Part shown: piece by piece, positions 53,561-63,400 of the stretch | Numbering within the stretch: position 1 is the stretch's first letter | How the letters are laid out: every line of letters begins with the position of its first letter | Position numbers and translations under genes: made by a program | Assembly: GCA_018663505.1 (NCBI GenBank) | Contig: JABJQG010000019.1 | Location: forward strand, 1 to 64,000 | Reading direction: 5' to 3' | Origin: Pseudobdellovibrionaceae bacterium | GTDB taxonomy: Bacteria; Bdellovibrionota; Bdellovibrionia; Bdellovibrionales; UBA1609 | DNA length: 64,000 nt | Notes under the pieces: generated by a model | Told to the model about the DNA's origin: nothing | The model's input: only the letters and a program-made list of their open reading frames with translations | Databases searched by the model: none

Positions 53561-55210
53561 ATGGGTTCTTGTTATTTAAAAGTTTGGTTGAATATAATAA
53601 TTACATTTATAGTTGTCGGATCAGCATACGGAGAAACTCTTCGAATTGGTATGGTAGGGGAGCCTGATCAGTTAAACCCCTTGTACACTTTCACGATGAG
53701 ATCTATTTACATAAACCGAATGACTTTAAGGCATTTTAATCATTTAGGGGAAGGCTCTAAGAATGTGGCTCAGATTTTTACAAAAATGCCAACATTTGAA
53801 AATGGACTTTCAAAGAAGAAGCTTATTAATAAGCAGTGGAAAGTTGTATCTAATTGGACAATTAAGAAAGATGTGTTTTGGGGGGATGGGCAACCTGTAA
53901 CATGTGATGACATTAAATTTTCAGTAGATTTTGCACAAAATAAAAATATGACGGTTGCATGGCCCGGGTATAAAAAAATTCAGAGCGTAAAATCTTTAGA
54001 TCAGAAAAAAAAATCATGTGAGATTGTCTTTAAAAGCTTAGAATGGAATTATAATAAACAAGGTTTTACTTGGCTTATACCTAAACACTTAGAAAATCCA
54101 GTATATTTAAAATATAACGAACAGGGGGCTAAGGCTTATATGGCTAACACTTTATACTCAGTGAATCCAACCCACCCTGGATTATACAATGGTCCTTATG
54201 TAGTGAGCGAATATAAAATTGGAAGCCATATTATCTTAACTCCTAATAAATTCAATAAAGATAAAAAGAAGCTTATTAATAAAATTATTTTTAAGTTTTA
54301 TAGCAGTAGTGACTCCTTGCAATTGAGTTTTAAGAACAAAGAAATTGATATGATTTCTATGTTAGGGATTAATGTTGAAGAAGCACAAAGGTTAAAAAAA
54401 TACATAAAAGATAATAAATTAGCAAGTATAATAAAATCTAACCCTTCTCCAAGATTTAAGGTTATAAGTATTAATTTAACGCATCCAATATTAAAGAATA
54501 AAGAAATAAGACAAGCATTATCATATGGGTTTGATAAGGCAAAAATGTTAAAAGGATTATCAAACGGAGTTATAAAACCCGTGGATCATTTGCTTACTAA
54601 AAATGACCCTTGGTTTACTGAAGATCCTAAATATGTAAAAAAATACAGATTTAACTTAGTTAAATCTAAGAAGCTCATAGCCTCTATAAAAAAGTCATTA
54701 AAAAAAGAGAAAATACACATAGAAATACTATATCCCTCTGGTAACCCTGAGTTTCGCTATATGTCCATGTTTCTAAAAGAGCAGTGGAAGAAGATAGGGA
54801 TAGATCTTGAGCCAGTAAGGTTGGATCGTCGAGCTATGTATGATCGAATTCGAAAGGGAAACTATGACTTAGCTTTTACACAAATGATGAGAGAGCCTGA
54901 GTATTTATCAAGAATGCGATTTCATAGTGAATCTATACCTAATAAACAAAGAAACTATATTGGTTCTAACTTTTCATTTTGGAAGAACCAAAAAGTAGAT
55001 AATATTTTAGATTCAATGCCCTCTGAATTGAGTCCACAAAAGAGAAAAAATCTAATCAAACAATTTCTTGTCCAACTCACCACTGATGTTCCACACATTC
55101 CAATTTCACATGGTTTAGAAATAGAAGTAATCCCTAATAATTTAAAGGGCCACAGATTATTCGGCACGGGCTATGCCTCCTCAAACGAAGTTGAAAAATG
55201 GCACTTCTAG
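53561..55210 (+). CDS. Peptide ABC transporter substrate-binding protein (SBP family 5)
   Basis: 549 residues with a signal peptide ending SAYG-ET (about 24) and GGAGG before the ATG. The order of features matches OppA/DppA-type proteins: LRIGMVGEPDQLNPLYT at the start, WTIKKDVFWGDGQPVTCDDIKFSVDFAQ (about 105-132), GPYVVSEYKIGSHIILTPN (about 210-228), NKEIRQALSYGFDKAKML (about 315-332), and a late LDRRAMYDRIRKGNYDLAF. It should bind peptides or a similar solute in the periplasm. No permease or ATPase gene lies nearby, so it is an orphan. Confidence 0.88.
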   Translation: MGSCYLKVWLNIIITFIVVGSAYGETLRIGMVGEPDQLNPLYTFTMRSIYINRMTLRHFNHLGEGSKNVAQIFTKMPTFENGLSKKKLINKQWKVVSNWTIKKDVFWGDGQPVTCDDIKFSVDFAQNKNMTVAWPGYKKIQSVKSLDQKKKSCEIVFKSLEWNYNKQGFTWLIPKHLENPVYLKYNEQGAKAYMANTLYSVNPTHPGLYNGPYVVSEYKIGSHIILTPNKFNKDKKKLINKIIFKFYSSSDSLQLSFKNKEIDMISMLGINVEEAQRLKKYIKDNKLASIIKSNPSPRFKVISINLTHPILKNKEIRQALSYGFDKAKMLKGLSNGVIKPVDHLLTKNDPWFTEDPKYVKKYRFNLVKSKKLIASIKKSLKKEKIHIEILYPSGNPEFRYMSMFLKEQWKKIGIDLEPVRLDRRAMYDRIRKGNYDLAFTQMMREPEYLSRMRFHSESIPNKQRNYIGSNFSFWKNQKVDNILDSMPSELSPQKRKNLIKQFLVQLTTDVPHIPISHGLEIEVIPNNLKGHRLFGTGYASSNEVEKWHF

Positions 55211-55236
55211 GGGGGTGACTGCCGCCTAATTCTGAG

Positions 55237-55253
55237 AGGGTGACTGTCACCCT
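55237..55253. terminator. Hairpin between convergent genes
   Basis: AGGGTGAC, one-base loop T, GTCACCCT: an 8-bp stem. A related GGGGGGTGACTGCCGCC stretch lies at 55210-55226. No T-run is present, so it may be a REP-like hairpin that also blocks read-through between the two convergent genes. Confidence 0.5.
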
Positions 55254-55264
55254 GGAGAGAGTAT

Positions 55265-56107
55265 TTAGTGGATGTGAGTTTTTAATTGATTCCATTTTTT
55301 TAGTTTGCCCAGCATTAGTCGTGATTTTAATGCACTTTGTTCATAGAGGATCATGTTATTGCCTCCTTCTGTAGGGCGCGCAAATGTTATTGTTACTCGT
55401 GAGTCGTCATTTAGGGTGAGCTCTAATGTTCCGGATAAATTATTGTTTATTTTTTTTTGTAGACTAAAAGATTGTTGCTCTTCATTTGAAAGTTTATTTA
55501 CTGATAGGTATTTGGTTACTGTAAATGACTTTAGGATTTCATTTATTTTTGTCGCATCTAGTTCATTAATTGCTTTTTCTTTAAGTTTAGTGCCATTACC
55601 ATTACTGTAGATTGCTTTTTTTATATTATAATTCTCAGTGTTGAAGGCTGAGCGAAAGGTGTCTTTGTTGATGTTAAAGCCTTTTTTAATGTAGCCAGCT
55701 TTTTTATCTAGTTTGAGGATGTTTTTTGGATCTAAGAATCGAATGAAATCTTGATTTACTCCTCTGTAAATTATAAACTGTAGTTTGGAGTTATTTTTTT
55801 TCAAACTATATATTTCTGGTTTAATTTTTGAGATGTTGAAGCTTTTGTAAGTGGTGGCCCAGGTGAGATTATCAAACAGGTTAAACCACTTTTTTATTTT
55901 AATTAGATCACAGTAGCCCACTTCATTTTTTAAAGTAAACTTACAGTTTTTCTGGTTATCTATTTCTATTTTGAGATGTAACTTTTCAGAATTTATGTTT
56001 ACTTGTGTCCAAGCAGTTGATTTACTTATTTCCTTGTTAAAGATCATCTTTTCGTTTCTGCATGAAATTAAAAATAATGAGATGAAGACTAATTGATATT
56101 TAATCAT
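55265..56107 (-). CDS. Small lipoprotein downstream of the LysM gene
   Basis: 280 residues. The signal peptide ends in FLISC (lipobox, Cys16), followed by a Lys/Asn-rich chain with alternating strands and a C-terminal strand pair (GTLELTLNDDSRVTITFARP). Its start overlaps the upstream gene by 4 bases, so it is translated with the LysM/OmpA-like protein and may act with it in the envelope. No domain recognised. Confidence 0.72.
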   Translation of the reverse strand: MIKYQLVFISLFLISCRNEKMIFNKEISKSTAWTQVNINSEKLHLKIEIDNQKNCKFTLKNEVGYCDLIKIKKWFNLFDNLTWATTYKSFNISKIKPEIYSLKKNNSKLQFIIYRGVNQDFIRFLDPKNILKLDKKAGYIKKGFNINKDTFRSAFNTENYNIKKAIYSNGNGTKLKEKAINELDATKINEILKSFTVTKYLSVNKLSNEEQQSFSLQKKINNNLSGTLELTLNDDSRVTITFARPTEGGNNMILYEQSALKSRLMLGKLKKWNQLKTHIH

Positions 56108-58026
56108 TGCATTCTGCCGAAATTCCTAATGGTTACAGAATTTGGAACCAGTTTAAAAACAATTCTGTCATTGTATTTAAAGGCTTTTTCTTTGTATTTT
56201 TCTACTAATTTATTATGGTGAGGAAGATAAGATATGACAATGGATTTTTTGGATATGGCTAAATCATCAATTAAATATTTTTTTAATTCGCTTAATTGTT
56301 TTAAAGCCAAAGTTCGGTTTTTTTCATTACTCTTTGGTTTTAAACCAGGCACCCAATAGAGACGAACATGTGAGTCATCTGCTTTAGAAAGGATTTCGAA
56401 AATTTTTGATATTTTTTCTTTACCATCCATTTTTAATTTATCTGAGCTCGTCTTCCAAAAATAATGTCTACCCAAATGAATTTCTAGACCACCTTTACTG
56501 AGTTTCACAGATGAGTACTTTGGCTCACCCAAATATTCTAAAAGTTCTGACCCTAAGTTTTTCAGCACTGGATCTTTTTTAACAGAGGCTAGCTCACGTT
56601 TTGGTTGATTTTGAGGTTTGAACTTTAAAGTGACTTCAAAACGCTTTTGATAACCTTTGGCATTTCTAAAAGCATTTTTGTTTTCGCCAAATGAATTTAC
56701 CTCAAATAGCATAGGGGAGAGTGCATGTTCTTGCTCAAGATAATCTTTTAAACTTAAAAGCTGGTTTAAAACAAAGACGGAGCCATCATATTTTTTACCT
56801 GTTTTTACAGAGGTGACTTGTTTGTATGAAGTATGACCAGTGAGCTCAATTTTATCCACATTATATTGTCTAGAGAAATCAGATATTTTTGTGAAGGCTT
56901 TTAAAAACTTAGAGCTTACTTTTGGCTCATCAACACCGTATATAGTATTTTTAGGAAACTGAAACATTACTTTATTAGCACCAGGTTCCACAAAAACATG
57001 TTTCGGTCCTAATATTTCTGTAATCTGTTCTATAAATTCATTAAATTCTTTAATTTTGTAACTTTCTTTAGGAGCAAATGATAGTTTACATTGTTCCGGC
57101 ATAGAGTTTTTAATTAACCAATAGCGTTGAGATAGTATTCTGTGCTTTTCTTTAAGTATTTGAGATTGTGAGTTGGCTATAGAAGCATAAGTTTGAATCT
57201 GCTCTAAAGAGAGGTCATTTGCTTTTGCCTGACATTGTGCAAGCTTAGATTTTGCCATTTTTAAACTTGATTTAAATTTATTTTTTAAACTAGTAACTTC
57301 TTTATTAGAGATAAGCTCTTCTTTTAACTCTTGATTTTCAGCCTGTAACTTTAAATATAATTTCTCCAGATTTAAATATTTATCAGCACTGCTTTTGTAA
57401 GATTTAGCTTGGGATAACTCTTTTTCTAATTTATTTACTTTTAGTAATAAAGTCTTGGTTTGTTTGTTTTCTGCTTCATTCTTCTTATTAAGCTCTTTTA
57501 TTCTTTTATCTTTAATCTTTTGAATGTATATTTTTTTTCGGCTTAATTTCTTTTCAGCTTCCAGTAATTCTTTGTTTAGCCGTTCTTTTTCAGCAATTAA
57601 TTTTTTTGATGCCTTTATTAGTTTTTCATTTTCAATATTTTTATTAGAGAGCTTTTTAACTTCTTTTAATGAATGTTTTTTCTTGTTTACAACAGAGTCG
57701 ATCACCTTTTTATTAGTCTTTGTTGAAGTGCTAGGTGATTTTTTATTATTTCTTGCAACAATACCAGGAGCCTTACTATTAATAAAAGGTACAACTTCAG
57801 GAATAGTTAGAGTAGTTCCTTCTTCAATTTTATTGGGATCAATCTTGGGGTTAGCTTTTGTTATTAACCGCCATTTTTGGTGTGTACCATAATAGATGTT
57901 TGAAATAGTCATTAGGCTCTCACCTTTTTTAATGACGTGAGTTTTACTTGAGGCAAAAATTTGGCCTGCAAATAGTATGATAAATATATATAAAATCAAA
58001 ATAAAACTCTTCATAGTGTCTTTCAT
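56104..58026 (-). CDS. LysM, coiled-coil and OmpA-like envelope protein
   Basis: 640 residues. A signal peptide (about 1-26, QIFA-SS) leads into a LysM domain (about 30-76: HVIKKGESLMTISNIYYG, then TLTIPEV), which binds peptidoglycan glycan. A long coiled coil covers about 100-300, rich in Lys, Glu and Leu. Two OmpA-like regions follow: about 345-470 (FPKNTIYG...KIELTGHTS) and about 510-630. The typical D and R ligands for diaminopimelate are not obvious in the second. Likely an envelope spacer or anchor. Met1 or Met5 could be the start. Confidence 0.75.
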   Translation of the reverse strand: MKDTMKSFILILYIFIILFAGQIFASSKTHVIKKGESLMTISNIYYGTHQKWRLITKANPKIDPNKIEEGTTLTIPEVVPFINSKAPGIVARNNKKSPSTSTKTNKKVIDSVVNKKKHSLKEVKKLSNKNIENEKLIKASKKLIAEKERLNKELLEAEKKLSRKKIYIQKIKDKRIKELNKKNEAENKQTKTLLLKVNKLEKELSQAKSYKSSADKYLNLEKLYLKLQAENQELKEELISNKEVTSLKNKFKSSLKMAKSKLAQCQAKANDLSLEQIQTYASIANSQSQILKEKHRILSQRYWLIKNSMPEQCKLSFAPKESYKIKEFNEFIEQITEILGPKHVFVEPGANKVMFQFPKNTIYGVDEPKVSSKFLKAFTKISDFSRQYNVDKIELTGHTSYKQVTSVKTGKKYDGSVFVLNQLLSLKDYLEQEHALSPMLFEVNSFGENKNAFRNAKGYQKRFEVTLKFKPQNQPKRELASVKKDPVLKNLGSELLEYLGEPKYSSVKLSKGGLEIHLGRHYFWKTSSDKLKMDGKEKISKIFEILSKADDSHVRLYWVPGLKPKSNEKNRTLALKQLSELKKYLIDDLAISKKSIVISYLPHHNKLVEKYKEKAFKYNDRIVFKLVPNSVTIRNFGRMQ

Positions 58027-58091
58027 CGTGAAACTATTAAGTAATATTTAATTTAACATGGTTTTTCTAGACTATGGGCGAGCGCAAGGAC

Positions 58092-60074
58092 CTAAAAAAG
58101 TGTAAAATCAAGACCAAAGTTTACCCCTAGAATAAGATCTGAAGTTACAGAAGCTGAAATCCCCTCTGTCTTTATATTGGAGTATTGGGCATAAAAATCT
58201 AATAAAAAATATGTGTTATGGAGATAATTATACCTTTCATAAAAATTATAATGGTGATTTGTACCAAATAATGCACCTAGTTTATTAAGCCAAAATAAAA
58301 AGGAATGGCTTACAAATAATACTTGTCCATTTGCAGGGTTTAAGTCGACCCCTATAGCAAATCGAGTTTTCATATCTAAAAATTGAGGACTCACTTCCCT
58401 AAAATGAAACTCTCCAAGAATATGTGGCCCAAGTAGGTCCATACCATAGTTTACAACAGATGTGCCACCAGGATTAAATGATTTTTTAAACAAACCAAAT
58501 TTTAAATATATTAAAGTGGCATCATAACTATTTACTTGGCTAGAAAATCCACGAATAAGATGAACATACATATCTTCGTGTTTTACAAAGACTTTGTCCT
58601 GAGTAAAAGTAGGTATAGCTGTTTTACCTAAATCAGATTTATACTTTATGCTACCGCCCCATTTGTCATTAAACATATGACTGATGGAAAAACTATATTG
58701 TGTAAAAGGAGAGAGTGTATAAGAGGAGTTGAACCCTGTAGACTTAGAGCTCTTTTGTGAATAGCTTTCTGAAAATAATATGTTCCATTTTGGTTTTGGA
58801 AAAATATAAAATGTTTTTGATAAATTTTCTTTTTCACCACCTATTTGCTGTCCGGTAAAGTTGAGTGTATTTTTTCCAGACTTAGCTTTATAAACTAGAC
58901 TAAATGTTTTAGCGTTAGTTATTTTTTCACTAGACCCAAGTAAAGCAAGATCTTTAAAATCACTTTTTCCTTTAAAAAAAAGGTTTAAATCTCTTGATTC
59001 TTCAAGATATAAAGAATGGGTGAGGCGAATTGAGCTTTTTCCTGGATTTAGTTCCTTTGACTTTTTTACTATAGTTTCAGCAACATTATTTTTTTGAATT
59101 AAAGGGGCTGTAAATACCCCCTTGTGACCAAAACAATGGATTTCCCCGGATTCTTGTTTGTTTTCATAGTCAAAACTTAAGTATTTTCCATTATCTAAAC
59201 TTTGCTTTTTATCTCGAAAATTAATTAAACATTTTTCAGAAGTGGACTGGAAAGATAACTTAACTTTTAGCAATGGGTCGCCTGTAACTATTTTTGAATC
59301 AATAAGGGTGATATCAAAACTTTCCTTTAGAAACCTTAGCTTGATTTCTGTTAATACACTTTTAGCTTTAATCTTTGAGATTTCATCTGATGTTTCGCTA
59401 TCATTTTTTATAGAAAGAATAACGTCTATTTTTTTTAAAGGAGCCTTGTACACATTTAGATACTCTATAATATTTTGAAAATGATCTTCATTAATGGAAA
59501 CGGGGAGTATTTTAAAATCTAATATAAATTCTTTTTCTACAGTAGGGGCCGAAACTCGCTCATTGTAATTTTGCCAAATTTCTTCATTGATATAGACAAT
59601 TTCTCCATCTCGTCGAATGATAAATTGCTGTTTCTCTTTAGTCTCAACAATTGGCTTATCTAGCGTGAGTTTTTTTTCTAAAATACTTTCTTTAATAGGA
59701 TAGTGTAAGCCAAAAACAAAACTTCTTACTGACCCTGTTTTTTGTGAAACAAAATATTCTTTTGGTGATGTAAATATAGCACCTGGAGGAACTGAGTTTT
59801 TATCCACTTGGATTTGACTGACTTCTTTTGTTGAAACGAATACACCTTTATAGTATCCATTTCTATCAGAAACTATAATTTGTCCATCAGGTAAATAAAT
59901 ACGTACTCCACCTATGCCAAAATCATAGCCTTCACGAAATCCATTTAAATTCTCGTCAAAATAGACAAAGCCATCTACTGTGTATTCAAAAGAGTTGGGT
60001 TTAGACACTTGGGCCCAGCATACAAAACTATTTAGACAAAAAATGACAAGTGTTAGGTTTTTTAATAATCTCAC
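58092..60074 (-). CDS. Exported protein with SdrD-B-like domain and outer-membrane-like C terminus
   Basis: 660 residues from GTG 60074. The signal peptide ends VCWA-QV (about 21). Residues about 30-120 form an SdrD-B/transthyretin-like domain: DGFVYFDENLNGFREGYDFG (calcium-type D-x-N-x-G loop), then GVRIYLPDGQIIVSDRNGYY. The middle is polar. From about 380 the chain alternates amphipathic strands rich in Tyr, Phe and Ser and ends in DFTLF with a terminal Phe, as in outer-membrane barrels. Upstream of the LysM gene by 65 bases in the same direction. Function unknown, perhaps surface display. Confidence 0.7.
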   Translation of the reverse strand: MRLLKNLTLVIFCLNSFVCWAQVSKPNSFEYTVDGFVYFDENLNGFREGYDFGIGGVRIYLPDGQIIVSDRNGYYKGVFVSTKEVSQIQVDKNSVPPGAIFTSPKEYFVSQKTGSVRSFVFGLHYPIKESILEKKLTLDKPIVETKEKQQFIIRRDGEIVYINEEIWQNYNERVSAPTVEKEFILDFKILPVSINEDHFQNIIEYLNVYKAPLKKIDVILSIKNDSETSDEISKIKAKSVLTEIKLRFLKESFDITLIDSKIVTGDPLLKVKLSFQSTSEKCLINFRDKKQSLDNGKYLSFDYENKQESGEIHCFGHKGVFTAPLIQKNNVAETIVKKSKELNPGKSSIRLTHSLYLEESRDLNLFFKGKSDFKDLALLGSSEKITNAKTFSLVYKAKSGKNTLNFTGQQIGGEKENLSKTFYIFPKPKWNILFSESYSQKSSKSTGFNSSYTLSPFTQYSFSISHMFNDKWGGSIKYKSDLGKTAIPTFTQDKVFVKHEDMYVHLIRGFSSQVNSYDATLIYLKFGLFKKSFNPGGTSVVNYGMDLLGPHILGEFHFREVSPQFLDMKTRFAIGVDLNPANGQVLFVSHSFLFWLNKLGALFGTNHHYNFYERYNYLHNTYFLLDFYAQYSNIKTEGISASVTSDLILGVNFGLDFTLF

Positions 60075-60441
60075 TGTTTCAGACTACCATAAGGCTTGTT
60101 TTATTAATAACTAGAGTTTCTAAAAGGCCAGCCCAAAGACTAACTTGAGTAGTGTTCAATTTCTTTTTTAAGCATATTTGTAATATTTTATGAAAATTTC
60201 TTAACATTTTGTGTGATATTCGGTGTTGGATACATGTAGTTTAGTTATAAACCAGTAATTTTTTTATATTGCCTCAATATGAATCAAATCCATTAGACCT
60301 TTGTCTTTTCTCACTATTGTTAATCTAAAATATACCGATAAGTCATATAGAGAATCGTTAGTTATTCTTTACTCTTAACTCGCTTCAGCATTTGATTTTT
60401 TAAGATTAAAAATTGAGTTTTGAAAAAAGGAGAGCAGATAA
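60075..60441. other. 367-bp divergent promoter region
   Basis: Separates the minus-strand outer-membrane-like gene from the plus-strand giant lipoprotein gene, so it must hold both promoters. AT-rich throughout. I see no ORF, tRNA or convincing long dyad. Confidence 0.4.
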
Positions 60442-63400
60442 GTGGTACGTGCTTGGGCACACATTCTATATTTTTACTTTAGATTTTTTATTAAAAATCT
60501 AAAGGCATCATTTTACCTAATTGTGTTATTAAGTTTAATTTCATGTAACCCAGAAGTTGAAATTGGCTCAAGTGATTTTGATTCTATGAATATTAGTATC
60601 ACTGGTGGGGATGCCCAATTTGCCTCTGTAAATGCTAATTTTACCACTCCACTAACAGTTAAGATTTCCAATTCAAAACAACTTAAAGACATTGCTATTT
60701 ATTGGAGTCTTGCACCTGGAAGCGCAAAGGCAAGTTTAGATAGCAGCGTTGTAAAAACAGATGAAAACGGTGAGTCCACAGTGAATGTAACCTCCTCTGA
60801 AGAATCTGGTACTATTACAGTTTATGCTCGAATCGCTAATGCCAAATCCGAAATTAAAGCAGTTTTTAATTTGTTTGTAAATGGAAATGCAGTGAATTGG
60901 GCTATTAACGTAGTTGAAGGTAGCACTGTCACCTCGGGCACAGCTTTTAATTTACATATAGAAGCTTTGTTAAATACAGGTCTTCCTGATACTGATTTTA
61001 ATGGATCAAAGTATCTCAGCTTTAGTACAAATGCAATTAGTGCTCCCAATGGGCAAAGCATTTCCATGCCAAGTGATGGTAACTATGATTTTAATAATGG
61101 GGTTATTGCAACCAACATACCTGTAACTTTTTATAATTCCTCTGATAGTGGCGCTGAGGTTTATACCATAAGCGTTGTTGGTTCCAGTTTGTTAGGAGAC
61201 TCAACCAGTGACCTTACGGTGCTCGATGCAGGAACTGACTCCATTAAAATATTAACTGCAGATAATTGTGCTGCCGTAGAAATTCCTGACATAAACTACA
61301 TCGTCACAATTTCAGAAACAGTATATGCATATTACTTTGATGCTTATGACAACTGTATTGAAGGAACTGTTGCTTCTGGAAATTGGACGAAAACTTTTTT
61401 AGATCCTCAAGCTACATTTACAGGATCTGTTACCGGAACTCACTCTATTCAATTTGATCCAATTATTGCTGACGTTACTGGAACTATCACTGTAGATGAC
61501 GGAACCCATAGTGACTCAACAGGAACCATCACCTTAAAAGATGGTACGGCTGATCATTTTTTAGTTTTAGGTTTGGATTCTGAAAGTAATTTTACTACAA
61601 CAGCTGGTACAGCAGCCACAGTCTTAGTTGAAGCTCGTGACTCTGTGGGAAATACAGCTCAAACTTATAATGGAGTAAAAAACTTAGTTTGGGAAACCAC
61701 GGCAACAGATTTAGTGCCTCCCACAGCTTTAGCTCTTGGTACACAGTCATTAATAGTACCTGCTGATGCCGGCTACACTTTTGTAAATGGTATTTTAGTT
61801 TCCCCCACACCACAGTATAACTTCAAGTCCTCTGCCCAAACACCAACCATCACTGTATATGATGGAGTATCTTGTGTGGCTTCTTTATGTGCGACGACGG
61901 GGACTGTAACTGTAAATAGTTTGGCCTCCACACATGCACTTGTAAGATCTCAAAGTGGTGGAGCTGGTGGTAATGCAGCTAGTTTTAATGCTGCTGCTAT
62001 TTCACCCACAGCTGATGATAGTTATAGTTTGTACTGCGCCAATTATGATAGTTTAGGAAATTATTTAACAGATAACAGCTTAGCTGACTGGGGTGTCTCT
62101 GGGGTCATTCTATCTGGAGATATTACTCCAGACTTGGTTGATGAAGCTAATATTACTTATAATGCTCGTGTGGCCGGAACTGGAGCTATTTACTGCGATA
62201 CTGATGGTAGTGTAGACGGTGCCGGTATAGCTGATAGCACAGGTACTTTCACGATTCTTCCTGGGAGTCCAAATTATTTTACAATAGACGGGGGAAGTGG
62301 TGAAAACGCAGCTTTTAGCGTTGCTTCAGGTTCGGCTTTTTCAACCACTATTCGTGCCTATGATAGTGATGATAATTTAACCACTAACTTCACTAATGCA
62401 GCTTATGCTACAACTGTAAACTATGTGGGATCAACAAATGTTTTCCCAAGTTTTCCTTCCGAAATTAGTCCAACAAACACAGCTGCAAAAATTGAAAATA
62501 CTAATGGTAATTCTAAATCAGTAAATTTAAATATTAGTGCTGGTCTTGCCACAGTTAATAACTTTTTATTAGTAAATGATACTGAAGATTCTGATGAACC
62601 ACGCATTACTGTTGTAGATGATAGTGCCAGTATTTCCACGGCTACTTCTGGACTTATCACTGTAAATCAAAATGTTTTGGCTCATATATCCATAAGAGAT
62701 GCAGCTTCTAATGCCGGATCTGTTGTCAATGCACCTGCTACAACCACTGATACGAATTTAACATTTTATGCTGCTGGTTATGACGATAGTGGTAATTATA
62801 TTGGTGATCAAACTGTGGACTGGGATGATACTTCGCCTACAGGAAACTGTGACAATGCAGATCTTGCTGGAAACCCAGGTTCAATTAATTCCACTGTGAG
62901 TGTGATATATAACCCTGATACTATAGGAAATTGTGTTATTACTGCTTTTCATGCTTCAGCATCTGATACTACAGGAAGCATTACTATTAATAATGGTGCT
63001 CTTGACCACTTTGACTTATCTGTAACTAGTGGAACTCCTGTGACTGCAGGTACTGGGTTCAATATCAAAGTCACAGGCTTTGATGCTGATAATAATCGAG
63101 CTTTTAATTATTCTCCAGATTCCTCTTTTAGCTTAACCACCACTGCTGGAAACTCACCTGAAGGTACAGCCCCCACGGGCCTCGCCTTAGTCACTGGTGA
63201 CTTTAGTTTTGGTGAAGCAGTGGTCAATGGGCTAACTATATTTGATGCATCTAGTAGTTTTACTTTAACAGCTACAGAGACAGGTACGGGGACTATGACT
63301 GGAACCTCTGCTGCTATAAGTATTAACCCAAATACATTACATCATTATGCAATTACAGCATCAGCCGGTGCATATGTTGCTGATAAAACCACAAACTTTG